DNA of 41,867 nucleotides from Actinomycetes bacterium (GTDB taxonomy: Bacteria; Actinomycetota; Acidimicrobiia; Acidimicrobiales; CADCSY01). Where the stretch lies: positions 1-41,867 of the forward strand of contig JAODBP010000129.1 of assembly GCA_025464025.1 (NCBI GenBank), given 5' to 3'. The notes under the pieces are model-generated. The model had not been told where the DNA came from and did not search any database. It was given only the letters and a program-made list of their open reading frames with translations. Below, piece by piece: positions 15,202-22,004 of this stretch. Position numbers and translations under genes: made by a program. The number at the start of each line of letters is the position of its first letter. Position 1 is the first letter of the stretch.

Positions 15202-15645
15202 TCATGCGGCCCGCAGGTCCTGCCGGCTCGACGCGGACGTCGGGACGGCCAGCCGGCGGTCGGCCAAGGCGTAGATGCTGACGGTGGCGGTGAGGGCCTC
15301 GATGAAGAGCGAGGCCAGGCCGAGGGGCTCGAGCCAGTTCCCGATGTCGTCGGTCGCCGAGGGCATGCCGATCGTGCGGTTGACCGCGTAGCCGACGAGG
15401 GTCGCGAGGGCGAGGCCCGCGGCGGCCCACCACGCCTTGCGGCTGTCGGTGTGGACGAGCGCGGCCGCGGTGATGACCGCGGCACCGATGAGCAGGATGT
15501 AGGCCACGCCGAGGTAGGGCGTCTCCTGGAGCTTGCCCTGCAGGTCGAGCAGGTGGATCAGGGCGATGCCGAGCAGGCCGACGACCGCGGCAGCCCGGGC
15601 GATGACGCGGTGCGGATGAGCGATGAGATGGGGGTTGGTCTCCAT
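15202..15645 (-). CDS. Four-helix membrane protein, function unknown
   Basis: 147 aa, ATG start. Four predicted transmembrane helices at about 17-34, 44-62, 70-87 and 104-127, with a short basic C-terminus. The loop 'LLDLQGKLQETPYLGVAYI' between helices 1 and 2 is conserved-looking, and similar small proteins sit next to redox or copper genes in Actinomycetota, but I cannot name a family with certainty. It is 45 bp upstream of the response regulator on the same strand, so it probably heads that operon. The direct repeats at 15690-15706 lie about 45 bp before its start. Confidence 0.7.
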   Translation of the reverse strand: METNPHLIAHPHRVIARAAAVVGLLGIALIHLLDLQGKLQETPYLGVAYILLIGAAVITAAALVHTDSRKAWWAAAGLALATLVGYAVNRTIGMPSATDDIGNWLEPLGLASLFIEALTATVSIYALADRRLAVPTSASSRQDLRAA

Positions 15646-15689
15646 GCCCGCATGATGCGGATGGCTCCCTCAAGGCGGTCTCACCGTCT

Positions 15690-15706
15690 CGTAAGGGCCC
15701 GGTAAA
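15690..15706. promoter_or_regulatory. Direct repeat (C)GTAA, 11-bp period: candidate response-regulator operator
   Basis: CGTAA at 15690-15694 and GGTAA at 15701-15705 are spaced by exactly 11 bp and resemble TCGGTAA-N4-TCGGTAA at 12872. The site is about 45 bp upstream of the 4-TM gene that heads the two-component operon, so it suggests autoregulation. Confidence 0.45.
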
Positions 15707-15785
15707 GGTTCTCGGCGCCCTCAGCGATCCAACGGGCAGGTCACCTCAGCGAGGACCTCGACGATGTCGATGCCGGCATCGTGGG

Positions 15786-16106
15786 TCAGGCCAGCACGGC
15801 GCGGATCTCGGCCAGCCGTTCCGGCACCACCCGCCACCACGTCCAGCGGCCCCGCTTCTCCCCGACGATCAGCCCGGCCTCGGCGAGCGCCTTGGTGTGG
15901 TGGCTGATCGTGGGCTGCGACTTCCCGAGCGGCTCCATGAGGTTGCACGAGCAGACCTCGTCGGCGGCGGCCACGAGGCTGAGCAGGCGGAGGCGGACCG
16001 GGTCGGCCAGCGCGGCGAACGCCTTGGCCGTCGTCGCTGCGTCGGCCTCCGAGAGCGGTGCCTCCAGGAGCGGCGGGCAGCAGGTGGTGTCCTGCACCTT
16101 CGTCAT
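15786..16106 (-). CDS. arsR: ArsR/SmtB-family arsenite-responsive repressor
   Basis: 106 aa from the ATG at 16106, chosen for the GGAGG Shine-Dalgarno 5 nt upstream; a start 7 codons earlier lacks one. A winged HTH ('AFAALADPVRLRLLSLV', 'LGKSQPTISHHTKALAEAGLI') follows Cys pairs C9/C10 near the N-terminus and C52/C54 in 'EVCSCNL' at the start of the DNA-binding helix. The latter matches the ELCVCDL-type As(III) site of ArsR proteins; binding of arsenite to these thiols releases the operator. It is divergent from the arsenic genes at 16188-17810, and the inverted repeat at 16131-16160 lies between them. Confidence 0.9.
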   Translation of the reverse strand: MTKVQDTTCCPPLLEAPLSEADAATTAKAFAALADPVRLRLLSLVAAADEVCSCNLMEPLGKSQPTISHHTKALAEAGLIVGEKRGRWTWWRVVPERLAEIRAVLA

Positions 16107-16130
16107 CGTGCCTCCATGTATTGACAATCA

Positions 16131-16160
16131 TCGATGTGTTCGCGAGAGTCAACACATCGA
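16131..16160. promoter_or_regulatory. Probable ArsR operator (perfect inverted repeat)
   Basis: TCGATGTGTT (16131-16140) and AACACATCGA (16151-16160) are perfect 10-bp inverted arms around a 10-bp spacer. An outer ATTGAC (16120-16125) and ATCAAT (16166-16171) give further dyad symmetry, and TTGACA at 16121 may be a plus-strand -35 box. The site fills the 81-bp gap between divergent arsR and arsI, so one repressor could control both. Confidence 0.7.
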
Positions 16161-16187
16161 CGAACATCAATCTAGCCGGAGGTCGTG

Positions 16188-16664
16188 ATGTCCCGGGTGC
16201 AGCTGGCCCTCAACGTGCGTGACGTCGAGGAAGCCGTCGCGTTCTACACGAAGCTCTTCGGCATCGGGCCGGCCAAGCGCCGCGACGGCTACGCCAACTT
16301 CGCGGTCGACGAGCCGCCGCTGAAGCTGGTGCTCATCGAGAACCCGAGCGCCGCCGGCACGATGAACCACCTCGGCGTCGAGGTGTTCTCCACCGAGGAG
16401 GTGGCCGCCGCCCAGCGCCGGCTGGCCGACGACGGCCTGGCCACGGCCACCGAGGAGAACGTCACCTGTTGCTACGCCGTGCAGGACAAGGTGTGGGTCG
16501 ACGACCCCGACGGCGCCCCGTGGGAGATCTACACCGTGCTCGGCGACTCGGACGCGCCGGCCGGTGAGCTCCGCACCGTCGACGTGTGCGGCGCCGGCGC
16601 CTGCGCCACCACTGACCTCCCGGCCGACCAGGCCGAGGCGGCGCCGGTGGGTGGCTGCTGTTGA
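16188..16664 (+). CDS. arsI: ArsI/CadI-family VOC protein (C-As lyase-like)
   Basis: 158 aa from the ATG at 16188, preceded by GGAGG 5 nt upstream. It is a vicinal-oxygen-chelate fold protein. The opening 'MSRVQLALNV.D.EEAVAFY.KLF', 'PAKRR.GYANFAV..PPLKLVLIENP' and 'ENVTCCYAVQDKVWVDDPDG' are hallmarks of the ArsI/CadI group. Predicted metal ligands are Q5, H61 and E113; C94-C95 is the vicinal pair that binds trivalent organoarsenicals in ArsI. The C-terminal tail adds more Cys residues and ends GGCC. ArsI cleaves the C-As bond of methylarsenite; CadI is metal-induced with unclear activity. First gene of arsI-channel-arsC, with a TTGA overlap to the next gene. Confidence 0.88.
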   Translation: MSRVQLALNVRDVEEAVAFYTKLFGIGPAKRRDGYANFAVDEPPLKLVLIENPSAAGTMNHLGVEVFSTEEVAAAQRRLADDGLATATEENVTCCYAVQDKVWVDDPDGAPWEIYTVLGDSDAPAGELRTVDVCGAGACATTDLPADQAEAAPVGGCC

Positions 16665-17380
16665 CCCCGGCACCCCTCGCCCGCCGGGCCCTGGCCGAGC
16701 TGTGCGGCACCGCGTTCCTCGTTGCCGTGGTCGTCGGCTCCGGCATCGCGGCCCAGAACCTCTCACCGCACGACGTCGGGCTCCAGCTGCTCGAGAACGC
16801 GGCGGCGACCGCTGGCGGGCTGGTGGCCCTGATCCTTGCCTTCGGCCCGGTGTCGGGCGCCCACTTCAACCCCGTCGTCAGCCTGGCCGACGCGTTCTTC
16901 GGCGGGCTCGAGCGGCGCGACCTCCCCGTCTACGTTGCGGCCCAGGTCGTCGGCGCCATCGGCGGGTCGATCGTGGCCAACCTCATGTTCGAGCTCGATG
17001 CCGTGTCGTGGTCGCAGCACAGCCGGTCGACCGGCGGGCTCTGGCTCGGCGAGGTCGTCGCCACCATCGGCCTGCTCGTGGTGATCTTCGGCGTCGTCCG
17101 CTCCGGCCGCTCGTCGGCGGCGCCCTTCGCCGTCGGCGCCTACATCGGCGGGGCCTACTTCTTCACGTCGTCGACCAGCTTCGCCAACCCGGCGGTGACG
17201 ATCGGCCGGGCCTTCACCGACACCTTCGCCGGCATCGAGCCGGCCTCGGTCCCGGTGTTCATCGGGTTCCAGCTCGTCGGCCTGGCGCTCGCCGTGCTGC
17301 TCATCCGCACCCTCTACCCCGACGTCTCGGCCACCGCCGAGGACGTCGTCGTCCCCCACGGAGACCACCGTGTCCGCTGA
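16661..17380 (+). CDS. Aquaglyceroporin-like MIP channel of arsenic operon
   Basis: 239 aa from the TTG at 16661 that overlaps the arsI stop. It is a major intrinsic protein with six helices and both half-helix motifs: 'SGAHFNPVVS' (NPV in place of the first NPA) and 'SFANPAVTIGR' (NPA with the selectivity Arg). MIP channels of this clade occur in ars operons and conduct As(OH)3; in Sinorhizobium AqpS works with ArsC, letting arsenite flow out after arsenate is reduced. With no ArsB or Acr3 gene beside it, downhill efflux is the best inference here. The end overlaps arsC by 11 bp, so expression is coupled. Confidence 0.9.
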   Translation: MTPAPLARRALAELCGTAFLVAVVVGSGIAAQNLSPHDVGLQLLENAAATAGGLVALILAFGPVSGAHFNPVVSLADAFFGGLERRDLPVYVAAQVVGAIGGSIVANLMFELDAVSWSQHSRSTGGLWLGEVVATIGLLVVIFGVVRSGRSSAAPFAVGAYIGGAYFFTSSTSFANPAVTIGRAFTDTFAGIEPASVPVFIGFQLVGLALAVLLIRTLYPDVSATAEDVVVPHGDHRVR

Positions 17381-17810
17381 CGTCCCCGAGATCCTCGTCG
17401 TGTGCACCCACAACGCCGGCCGGTCCGTCGCCGCCCGGGTCCTGCTCGACCACCACGGCCAGGGGCGGGTCAACGTCCGCTCCGCCGGCTCGGCGCCGGG
17501 CGAGGGGATCAACCCGGCGGTGGCCGAGCTCCTCACCGAGCGCGGCCTCGACGTCTCCAAGGAGTTCCCCAAGCCGCTCTCCGACGAGGCTGCCCGCGCC
17601 GCCGACGTGATCATCACCATGGGCTGCGGTGACGCCTGCCCCGTCTACCTCGGCAAGCGCTACCTCGACTGGGAGCTCGCCGATCCGGCCGGCAGGGGCA
17701 TCGACGACGTGCGCCCGATCGTCGACGAGATCGAGCGCCGGGCCATCGAGCTGCTCGACGAACTGCTGTCCCCGGGGACGGAGGACGATCTACGCTTCCC
17801 CCACGAGTGA
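17370..17810 (+). CDS. arsC: Arsenate reductase, LMW-phosphatase fold (mycothiol-type)
   Basis: 146 aa from the GTG at 17370 inside the channel gene. The catalytic P-loop CX5R is C12-THNAG-R18. Two more Cys residues are in 'ITMGCGDACPVYLGKRYLDWELADPAG' (C86, C90), and D105 is the general acid. This motif set matches the actinobacterial ArsC enzymes that use mycothiol and mycoredoxin to reduce arsenate to arsenite; the thioredoxin-coupled ArsC type is an alternative. As(III) produced would leave through the channel encoded just upstream. It is the last gene of the arsenic operon. Confidence 0.92.
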   Translation: MSADVPEILVVCTHNAGRSVAARVLLDHHGQGRVNVRSAGSAPGEGINPAVAELLTERGLDVSKEFPKPLSDEAARAADVIITMGCGDACPVYLGKRYLDWELADPAGRGIDDVRPIVDEIERRAIELLDELLSPGTEDDLRFPHE

Positions 17811-17888
17811 CGGTCCGCCGTCCCGCATCGCGTCGCCCCAGACCCTGGTAGCGCTCAGCGCCGAGTAGGACACCAGGAAGGGCAGCGC

Positions 17889-18752
17889 GTGGCGGTCTCC
17901 CAGCAGCCGATGCCCGACGTGCTGCTCGACACGCACGCCCCGACGCGGGGGCACCGCCGGGGGATGGCGATCGCGCCGTTCCCCCGGTTGGTCGAGGACG
18001 AGAGCGCCGACACCATCGCCGAGCTGGTCGCCGTCTTCCACGGCGCCCTGCTCCCGAAGGTGGCGACGGCGAACGCCGCGGTCCGCTGCGAGACGCGGTA
18101 CCGGCCCGGGGAGCGCCGGCTCTCGCTCGGCGGCGACTTCCTCGATGTGGTCGACGCACCCGACGGGCAGCTCGCCTTCGTGATCGGCGACGTCTCGGGC
18201 CACGGCCCGTTCGCCGCGGCCGTCGCCCTGGCCATGCGGGCGAGCTGGCGGACGCTGGCCCTGGGCGAGCCCGACCTCGCCGTGTGGCTGTCGCGGATGG
18301 AGCAGGTCCTCGGCAGCCTGCCCCGCTCCGACGAGCTGTTCGTGACCGTCTGCACCGGCATCATCGACATCGCCGGCGAGCGGGGCAGCGTCGTGTCCGC
18401 CGGGCACCCGCCGCCCGTCCTGCTGACGGACGGCGCGACCCCGATCCGGATGACGCCGAGCCCGCCCCTGGGCGTGGCCCCGACGCCGAGCCACGAGCTC
18501 GTCCTCAGCCAGTTCGAAGTGGCCGAGGACTGGGGGCTGCTCGCCTACACCGACGGGCTGATCGAAGGTCGCATCGAGCCCGGGTCGCCCGAGCGGTACG
18601 GCGCCGAGTCGCTCGCCGCCTGGCTGTCGATGCATCGCCCGTCCGAGCTCGACCGGGCCGGCCTCGACGCCCTCATCGCCCATGCCGAGGCGGCCAACGG
18701 TGGCCCGGCCGACGACGACGTCGCCATCCTGCTCCTCACCCGCCAGCCCTGA
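17889..18752 (+). CDS. PP2C-type serine phosphatase (RsbU/SpoIIE domain)
   Basis: 287 aa, GTG start. After a short N-terminal region, residues 65-287 form a SpoIIE-like PP2C domain: 'ERRLSLGGDFLDVV' and 'LAFVIGDVSGHGPFAAAVAL' (metal-binding Asp residues), 'VTVCTGIIDI....SVVSAGHPPPVLL', 'GLLAYTDGLIEG' and the final 'ADDDVAILLL' Asp cluster. Proteins of this type dephosphorylate STAS anti-sigma antagonists in partner-switching stress pathways. It lacks an obvious sensor domain, so its input may come through a protein partner. It is convergent with a STAS gene (18736-19014), overlapping it by 17 bp, and that gene is the most economical substrate candidate. Confidence 0.88.
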   Translation: MAVSQQPMPDVLLDTHAPTRGHRRGMAIAPFPRLVEDESADTIAELVAVFHGALLPKVATANAAVRCETRYRPGERRLSLGGDFLDVVDAPDGQLAFVIGDVSGHGPFAAAVALAMRASWRTLALGEPDLAVWLSRMEQVLGSLPRSDELFVTVCTGIIDIAGERGSVVSAGHPPPVLLTDGATPIRMTPSPPLGVAPTPSHELVLSQFEVAEDWGLLAYTDGLIEGRIEPGSPERYGAESLAAWLSMHRPSELDRAGLDALIAHAEAANGGPADDDVAILLLTRQP

Positions 18753-19014
18753 CGCCGTCGAGGCGGTAGGTGCCGGGAACGCGACCCGGCGCAGCGGCCC
18801 ATCGCTCCAGGAGCCGTTCGCCGGCGGGCGAGAGGACCCGGGTGTCGCGGAGGTCGATCGACACCAACCGCTCCCGGGCGTCCAACAGCGCTTCCACGAG
18901 CGAGTCGAGCGCCGGCGCGGTCCGGGTCGAGAGCTCCCCGCGCACGACCAGGGCCAGACCGTCCAGGCCTTCGTCGAGGCTGCTCCACAACAGGGGTGGT
19001 TCCCGCGCCGTCAC
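18736..19014 (-). CDS. STAS-domain protein (anti-sigma antagonist-like)
   Basis: 92 aa from a GTG start with a GGAGGG Shine-Dalgarno just upstream. The single STAS domain shows 'LALVVRGELSTRTAPALDSLVEALLD' (first strands and helix) and 'LVSIDLRDTRVLSPAGERLLERW', where the Ser of 'LSPAG' is at the place phosphorylated in SpoIIAA/RsbV. Such proteins bind an anti-sigma kinase when unphosphorylated and free the sigma factor. The neighbouring RsbU-like phosphatase on the opposite strand overlaps its 3' end. No anti-sigma kinase is seen next to it. Confidence 0.8.
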   Translation of the reverse strand: MTAREPPLLWSSLDEGLDGLALVVRGELSTRTAPALDSLVEALLDARERLVSIDLRDTRVLSPAGERLLERWAAAPGRVPGTYRLDGVRAGG

Positions 19015-19185
19015 GATGGCCCTCCGGTCTCGGCATGGCTTCCGTGCGCGGCCAGGGTCTGGAGCAACGGAGCCGTCGGACCTCGGTCCATCGTCGGCTC
19101 GATCACCAACCTAGGCCTTCTGGGCGCGATGCAAAGGCACAAACCGCGTGGCACCGAGGCAATGGTCATCGGCCTCGACCCAGCG

Positions 19186-19214
19186 GGGTCGGACCTCGGT
19201 GCGAGGCCCGACCC
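19186..19214. terminator. Hairpin downstream of tRNA-Ser
   Basis: GGGTCGG-A-CCTCG at 19186-19198 pairs with CGAGG-C-CCGACCC at 19202-19214 around a GTG loop: 12 bp with one A-C mismatch. It begins 8 bp after the tRNA 3' end in the direction of its transcription. No T-run follows. Confidence 0.45.
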
Positions 19215-19222
19215 GGACTGTC

Positions 19223-19312
19223 TGGCGGAGAGGGTGGGATTTGAACCCACGGAAGACCAAGGCCTTCAACGGTTTTCGAGACCGTCCCATTCGTCCGCTC
19301 TGGCACCTCTCC
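19223..19312 (-). tRNA. tRNA-Ser (anticodon CGA)
   Basis: Read on the minus strand from GGAGAGG at 19312, it has the GGAGAGG/CCTCTCC acceptor stem, a D arm (GCCAGAGCGGAC), an anticodon stem-loop GACGGTC-TCGAAAA-CCGT with anticodon CGA, a long variable arm (GGCCTTGGTCTTCC region) typical of class II tRNAs, and the T arm GTGGG-TTCAAAT-CCCAC. The discriminator is G and the CCA end is encoded (19223-19225). CGA reads UCG serine codons. Confidence 0.95.
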
Positions 19313-19332
19313 CGGAACGGCGAGAGAGGAGG

Positions 19333-19788
19333 TTATCGGCCGCGCCGCCCGGCGAAGAACGCAGTCAGCTGGGCCGAGCACTCCTCGCCCCGCACGCCCG
19401 CCTCCACGACCACCTCGTGGTTGAGCCGTGGGTCGGTGCACAGGTTGTAGAGCGTGCCGACGGCGCCGGCCTTGGGGTCGAAGGCGCCGAACACGACCCG
19501 GCCGACGCGGGCGGCGACGAGGGCGCCGGCGCACATGGGGCACGGCTCGAGCGTGACGACGACGGTGCAGCCGGTCAGCCGCCAGTCGCCGAGGACGGCG
19601 GCCGCGTCCTGGATGGCCAGCAGCTCGGCGTGGGCGACCGGGTCGCGGCGCAGCTCGCGCTCGTTGTGCCGGCGGGCGACGACTTCGCCGTCGGGCCCGA
19701 GGACCACGGCGCCGACCGGCACGTCGCCGGCCGCCGCCGCCGCGTCGGCCTCGGCCAACGCCAGCTCCATCGCCTCGTCGGGGGTCAC
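19333..19788 (-). CDS. tadA: tRNA-specific adenosine deaminase TadA
   Basis: 151 aa from the GTG at 19788 (GTG at 19797 would add three residues). It is a cytidine-deaminase-fold zinc enzyme: 'VAHAELLAI' supplies H53 and the proton-shuttling E55, and 'EPCPMCAGAL' supplies zinc ligands C83 and C86. TadA converts A34 to inosine in the anticodon of tRNA-Arg(ACG). The length and the 'DWRLTGCTVVVTLEPC' and 'FGAFDPKAGAVGTLYNL' stretches match bacterial TadA closely. It lies directly upstream of the tRNA-Ser gene on the same strand, and the 20-bp gap leaves room for little else. Confidence 0.93.
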   Translation of the reverse strand: MTPDEAMELALAEADAAAAAGDVPVGAVVLGPDGEVVARRHNERELRRDPVAHAELLAIQDAAAVLGDWRLTGCTVVVTLEPCPMCAGALVAARVGRVVFGAFDPKAGAVGTLYNLCTDPRLNHEVVVEAGVRGEECSAQLTAFFAGRRGR

Positions 19789-19984
19789 GGCTCGCACGGT
19801 AGACGGGAGGAGCCGGCACCCCCCTCGTCGAAGCCCGCGCCGAGCACCGGCGATGGTGCCCGGGCGGCGCTGGGGCCGCGCGGGCACCACGCTGCCGTGA
19901 CTGGGCCGTGGTGACTGGCTCGACCGGGCCACGGGGTCTTTGGTCATCGACCGCTCGTGAGCCGCGGACCAAGATGAACACCGC

Positions 19985-20719
19985 ATGGAATCGGTGGAGG
20001 AGGCCCTCGCCGGCGCTCGCGCGAGGGCGCTGGCGGCCGAGGAGCGGCTCCGATCGCAGACGATGCTCCGGGCGGAGGCGGAGCACCGGCTGAAGACGTC
20101 GCTGGCCGTGATCACGGGCTGGGCCGCGACGCTCGAGGAGCGGTGGGACCAGCTCGGCGAGCAGCGCCGACGTGAAGGAGTGGCGATCATCCGGCGGGCC
20201 AGCGACGAGCTGGCCGAGCAGGCCTCTCGCCTGCTCGAAGACGCCCGGGCCGAGCTGCTCAGCCTCGATGCCGATCCGGTGCGCCTCGACCTCGACGCCG
20301 TGCTGGCGGTGACCACGGCGGCGTTCGGCGGGCTCCCCGACGGCCACGTCGTCGAGCACCTGCCGGCCGGCGCCCCGGTGGTCGTCGACGTCGACCCCGC
20401 TGCCCTTCAGCAGGTGCTGGGCCACCTCATCGAGAACGCCGTGAAGTACTCGCCCTCGGGTGGCCGGGTGACGCTGGCGGCGCGCGCCGACGACGTGGGC
20501 GTGGTGCTCGACGTGCGCGACGAGGGCATCGGGGTGCCGCTCGGCGTCGACCTGTTCGCCCCGTTCCGGCGGGGCGAGGGCACCGACGAGGTGCCGGGCG
20601 TCGGCCTCGGCCTCTACATCGTGCGGAACCTGTGCCGGGCCATGGGCGGCGACGTGTCGGCCCGGGCCAACGTCGGTGGCGGATCGACCTTCACCGTGCA
20701 GCTCCCCGCCGCCGGCTGA
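19985..20719 (+). CDS. Soluble histidine kinase
   Basis: 244 aa with no membrane segment or sensor domain. A 30-residue charged helix leads to HisKA with phospho-accepting H34 in 'AEAEHRLKTSLAVITGW'. The ATPase domain has N-box 'LGHLIENAVKYSPSGG', G1 'DVRDEGIGVP', and G2 'GVGLGLYIVRNLCRAMGGDV'. All key residues are present. It probably receives its signal from a partner protein, since it is an orphan without a nearby response regulator. The downstream MFS gene starts 22 bp later on the same strand. Confidence 0.88.
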   Translation: MESVEEALAGARARALAAEERLRSQTMLRAEAEHRLKTSLAVITGWAATLEERWDQLGEQRRREGVAIIRRASDELAEQASRLLEDARAELLSLDADPVRLDLDAVLAVTTAAFGGLPDGHVVEHLPAGAPVVVDVDPAALQQVLGHLIENAVKYSPSGGRVTLAARADDVGVVLDVRDEGIGVPLGVDLFAPFRRGEGTDEVPGVGLGLYIVRNLCRAMGGDVSARANVGGGSTFTVQLPAAG

Positions 20720-20741
20720 CGGCCGCCGTACCCTGCCCGCC

Positions 20742-21977
20742 GTGGGGGTGCTGCTCGACACGACGCCGTTGCGCGTCTCGCGCGACTTCCGCCGCCTGTG
20801 GACCGGTCAGGCGGTGTCGGTGGTCGGCACCATGATCACCAGCGCCTCGCTGCCGTACCAGGTGTTCCACCGCACCGGCTCGACGCTGGCCGTCGGACTC
20901 CTGGGCCTGACCCAGCTGGTGCCGATGCTGGTGTTCTCGCTGGTGGGCGGGGCGCTGGCCGACGCCGTCGACAAGCGGCGCCTGCTCCTCTCGATGAACG
21001 CCGCCGCGCTGGCCTGCGCCGCCGGTCTCGCCGTCAACGCGTCCCTCGACCGCCCCCAGGTCTGGGTGCTGTTCGTCCTCGGCGCCACCTCGAGCGCGGT
21101 GTTCGCCCTCACGTTCCCGGCGCTGCGCTCGCTGCTGCCGCTCCTGCTCCCGCCCGACCTGCGACCGGCGGGCTACGCCCTCCAGTCGACGTACGGAACG
21201 TTCGGGATGATGGCCGGGCCGGCCGTGGCCGGCCTGCTCATCGCCGGGCTCGGGCTGTCGTGGGCCTACACCGTCGACGTGGTCACCTACGGGCTGGCCA
21301 TCGCGGCGTTCGCCGGGCTGGCACCGTCGCCCCCCGTCGCTGGCGCCGCCCGTGCGTCCAGGGCGACGGTCGTCGAGGGGGTGCGCTTCCTCGCCGGCCA
21401 CTCGGTGGTGATGAGCACGTTCGGCATCGACCTGCTGGCCATGGTCTTCGGGATGCCCCGTGCGCTGTTCCCGGCGCTGGCCGAGCGGCTCGGCGGCGGT
21501 GCCACGCTCTACGGCCTCCTGCTGTCGTCGGTCGCGGCCGGCGCCTTCCTCGCGTCACTGGCCAGCGGCTGGACGTCGAGGATCGTGCGCCAGGGCAAGG
21601 CCGTGCTGGCCTGCGTGACCGTGTGGGGCGTCGCCATCGCCCTCGCCGGCCTGACCCACGTCGCCGGCCTGGTCCTCGTCCTGTTCGCCGTCGCCGGTGG
21701 CGCCGACATGATCTCGGGCGTCTTCCGCTCGGCCATCGCCGCCGACGTCACGCCCGACGACCTCCGGGGCCGCGTCAGCGGCGTCGAGTTCATGGTCTAC
21801 GCCGGCGGGCCGGTCCTGGGCGACGTCGAGGCGGGCGTGGTCGGTGGGCTGGCCGGGATCCCGTTCGCCATCGTGTCCGGCGGGCTGCTGTGCGTCGCCG
21901 GGGCCGTGGCCTTCGCCACCCTCGTGCCGAGCTTCGCCCGCCACGTCCGCCCGGGCGCGCCAGTGCGGCGCGAGTGA
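20742..21977 (+). CDS. MFS exporter (EntS-like DHA3 family)
   Basis: 411 aa from the GTG at 20742. Twelve predicted helices; N-terminal 'DFRRLWTGQAVSVVGTMITSASLPYQV' and the 'GGALADAVDKRRLL' loop between helices 2 and 3 are typical of the DHA3/EntS group of drug and siderophore exporters, as is 'DVTPDDLRGRVSGVEFMVYAGGPVLGDVEAG' near the C-terminus. No substrate can be assigned. Its final 13 bases (including TGA) are repeated 17 bp downstream, which suggests a small local tandem duplication without effect on the coding sequence. Confidence 0.88.
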   Translation: MGVLLDTTPLRVSRDFRRLWTGQAVSVVGTMITSASLPYQVFHRTGSTLAVGLLGLTQLVPMLVFSLVGGALADAVDKRRLLLSMNAAALACAAGLAVNASLDRPQVWVLFVLGATSSAVFALTFPALRSLLPLLLPPDLRPAGYALQSTYGTFGMMAGPAVAGLLIAGLGLSWAYTVDVVTYGLAIAAFAGLAPSPPVAGAARASRATVVEGVRFLAGHSVVMSTFGIDLLAMVFGMPRALFPALAERLGGGATLYGLLLSSVAAGAFLASLASGWTSRIVRQGKAVLACVTVWGVAIALAGLTHVAGLVLVLFAVAGGADMISGVFRSAIAADVTPDDLRGRVSGVEFMVYAGGPVLGDVEAGVVGGLAGIPFAIVSGGLLCVAGAVAFATLVPSFARHVRPGAPVRRE

Positions 21978-22004
21978 TGGCGCGGCGCGAGTGACCCGGG
22001 TGCG

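Noticed and set aside
19223..19312. tRNA-Ser as an integration (att) site of a mobile element
   Set aside because: No integrase gene or partial repeat of the tRNA 3' end was seen on either side; flanking genes are ordinary chromosomal genes.
21965..21994. 13-bp direct repeat GCGGCGCGAGTGA including the MFS stop codon, twice 17 bp apart
   Set aside because: A tiny tandem duplication after the gene end with no evident effect; too short to indicate a mobile element.
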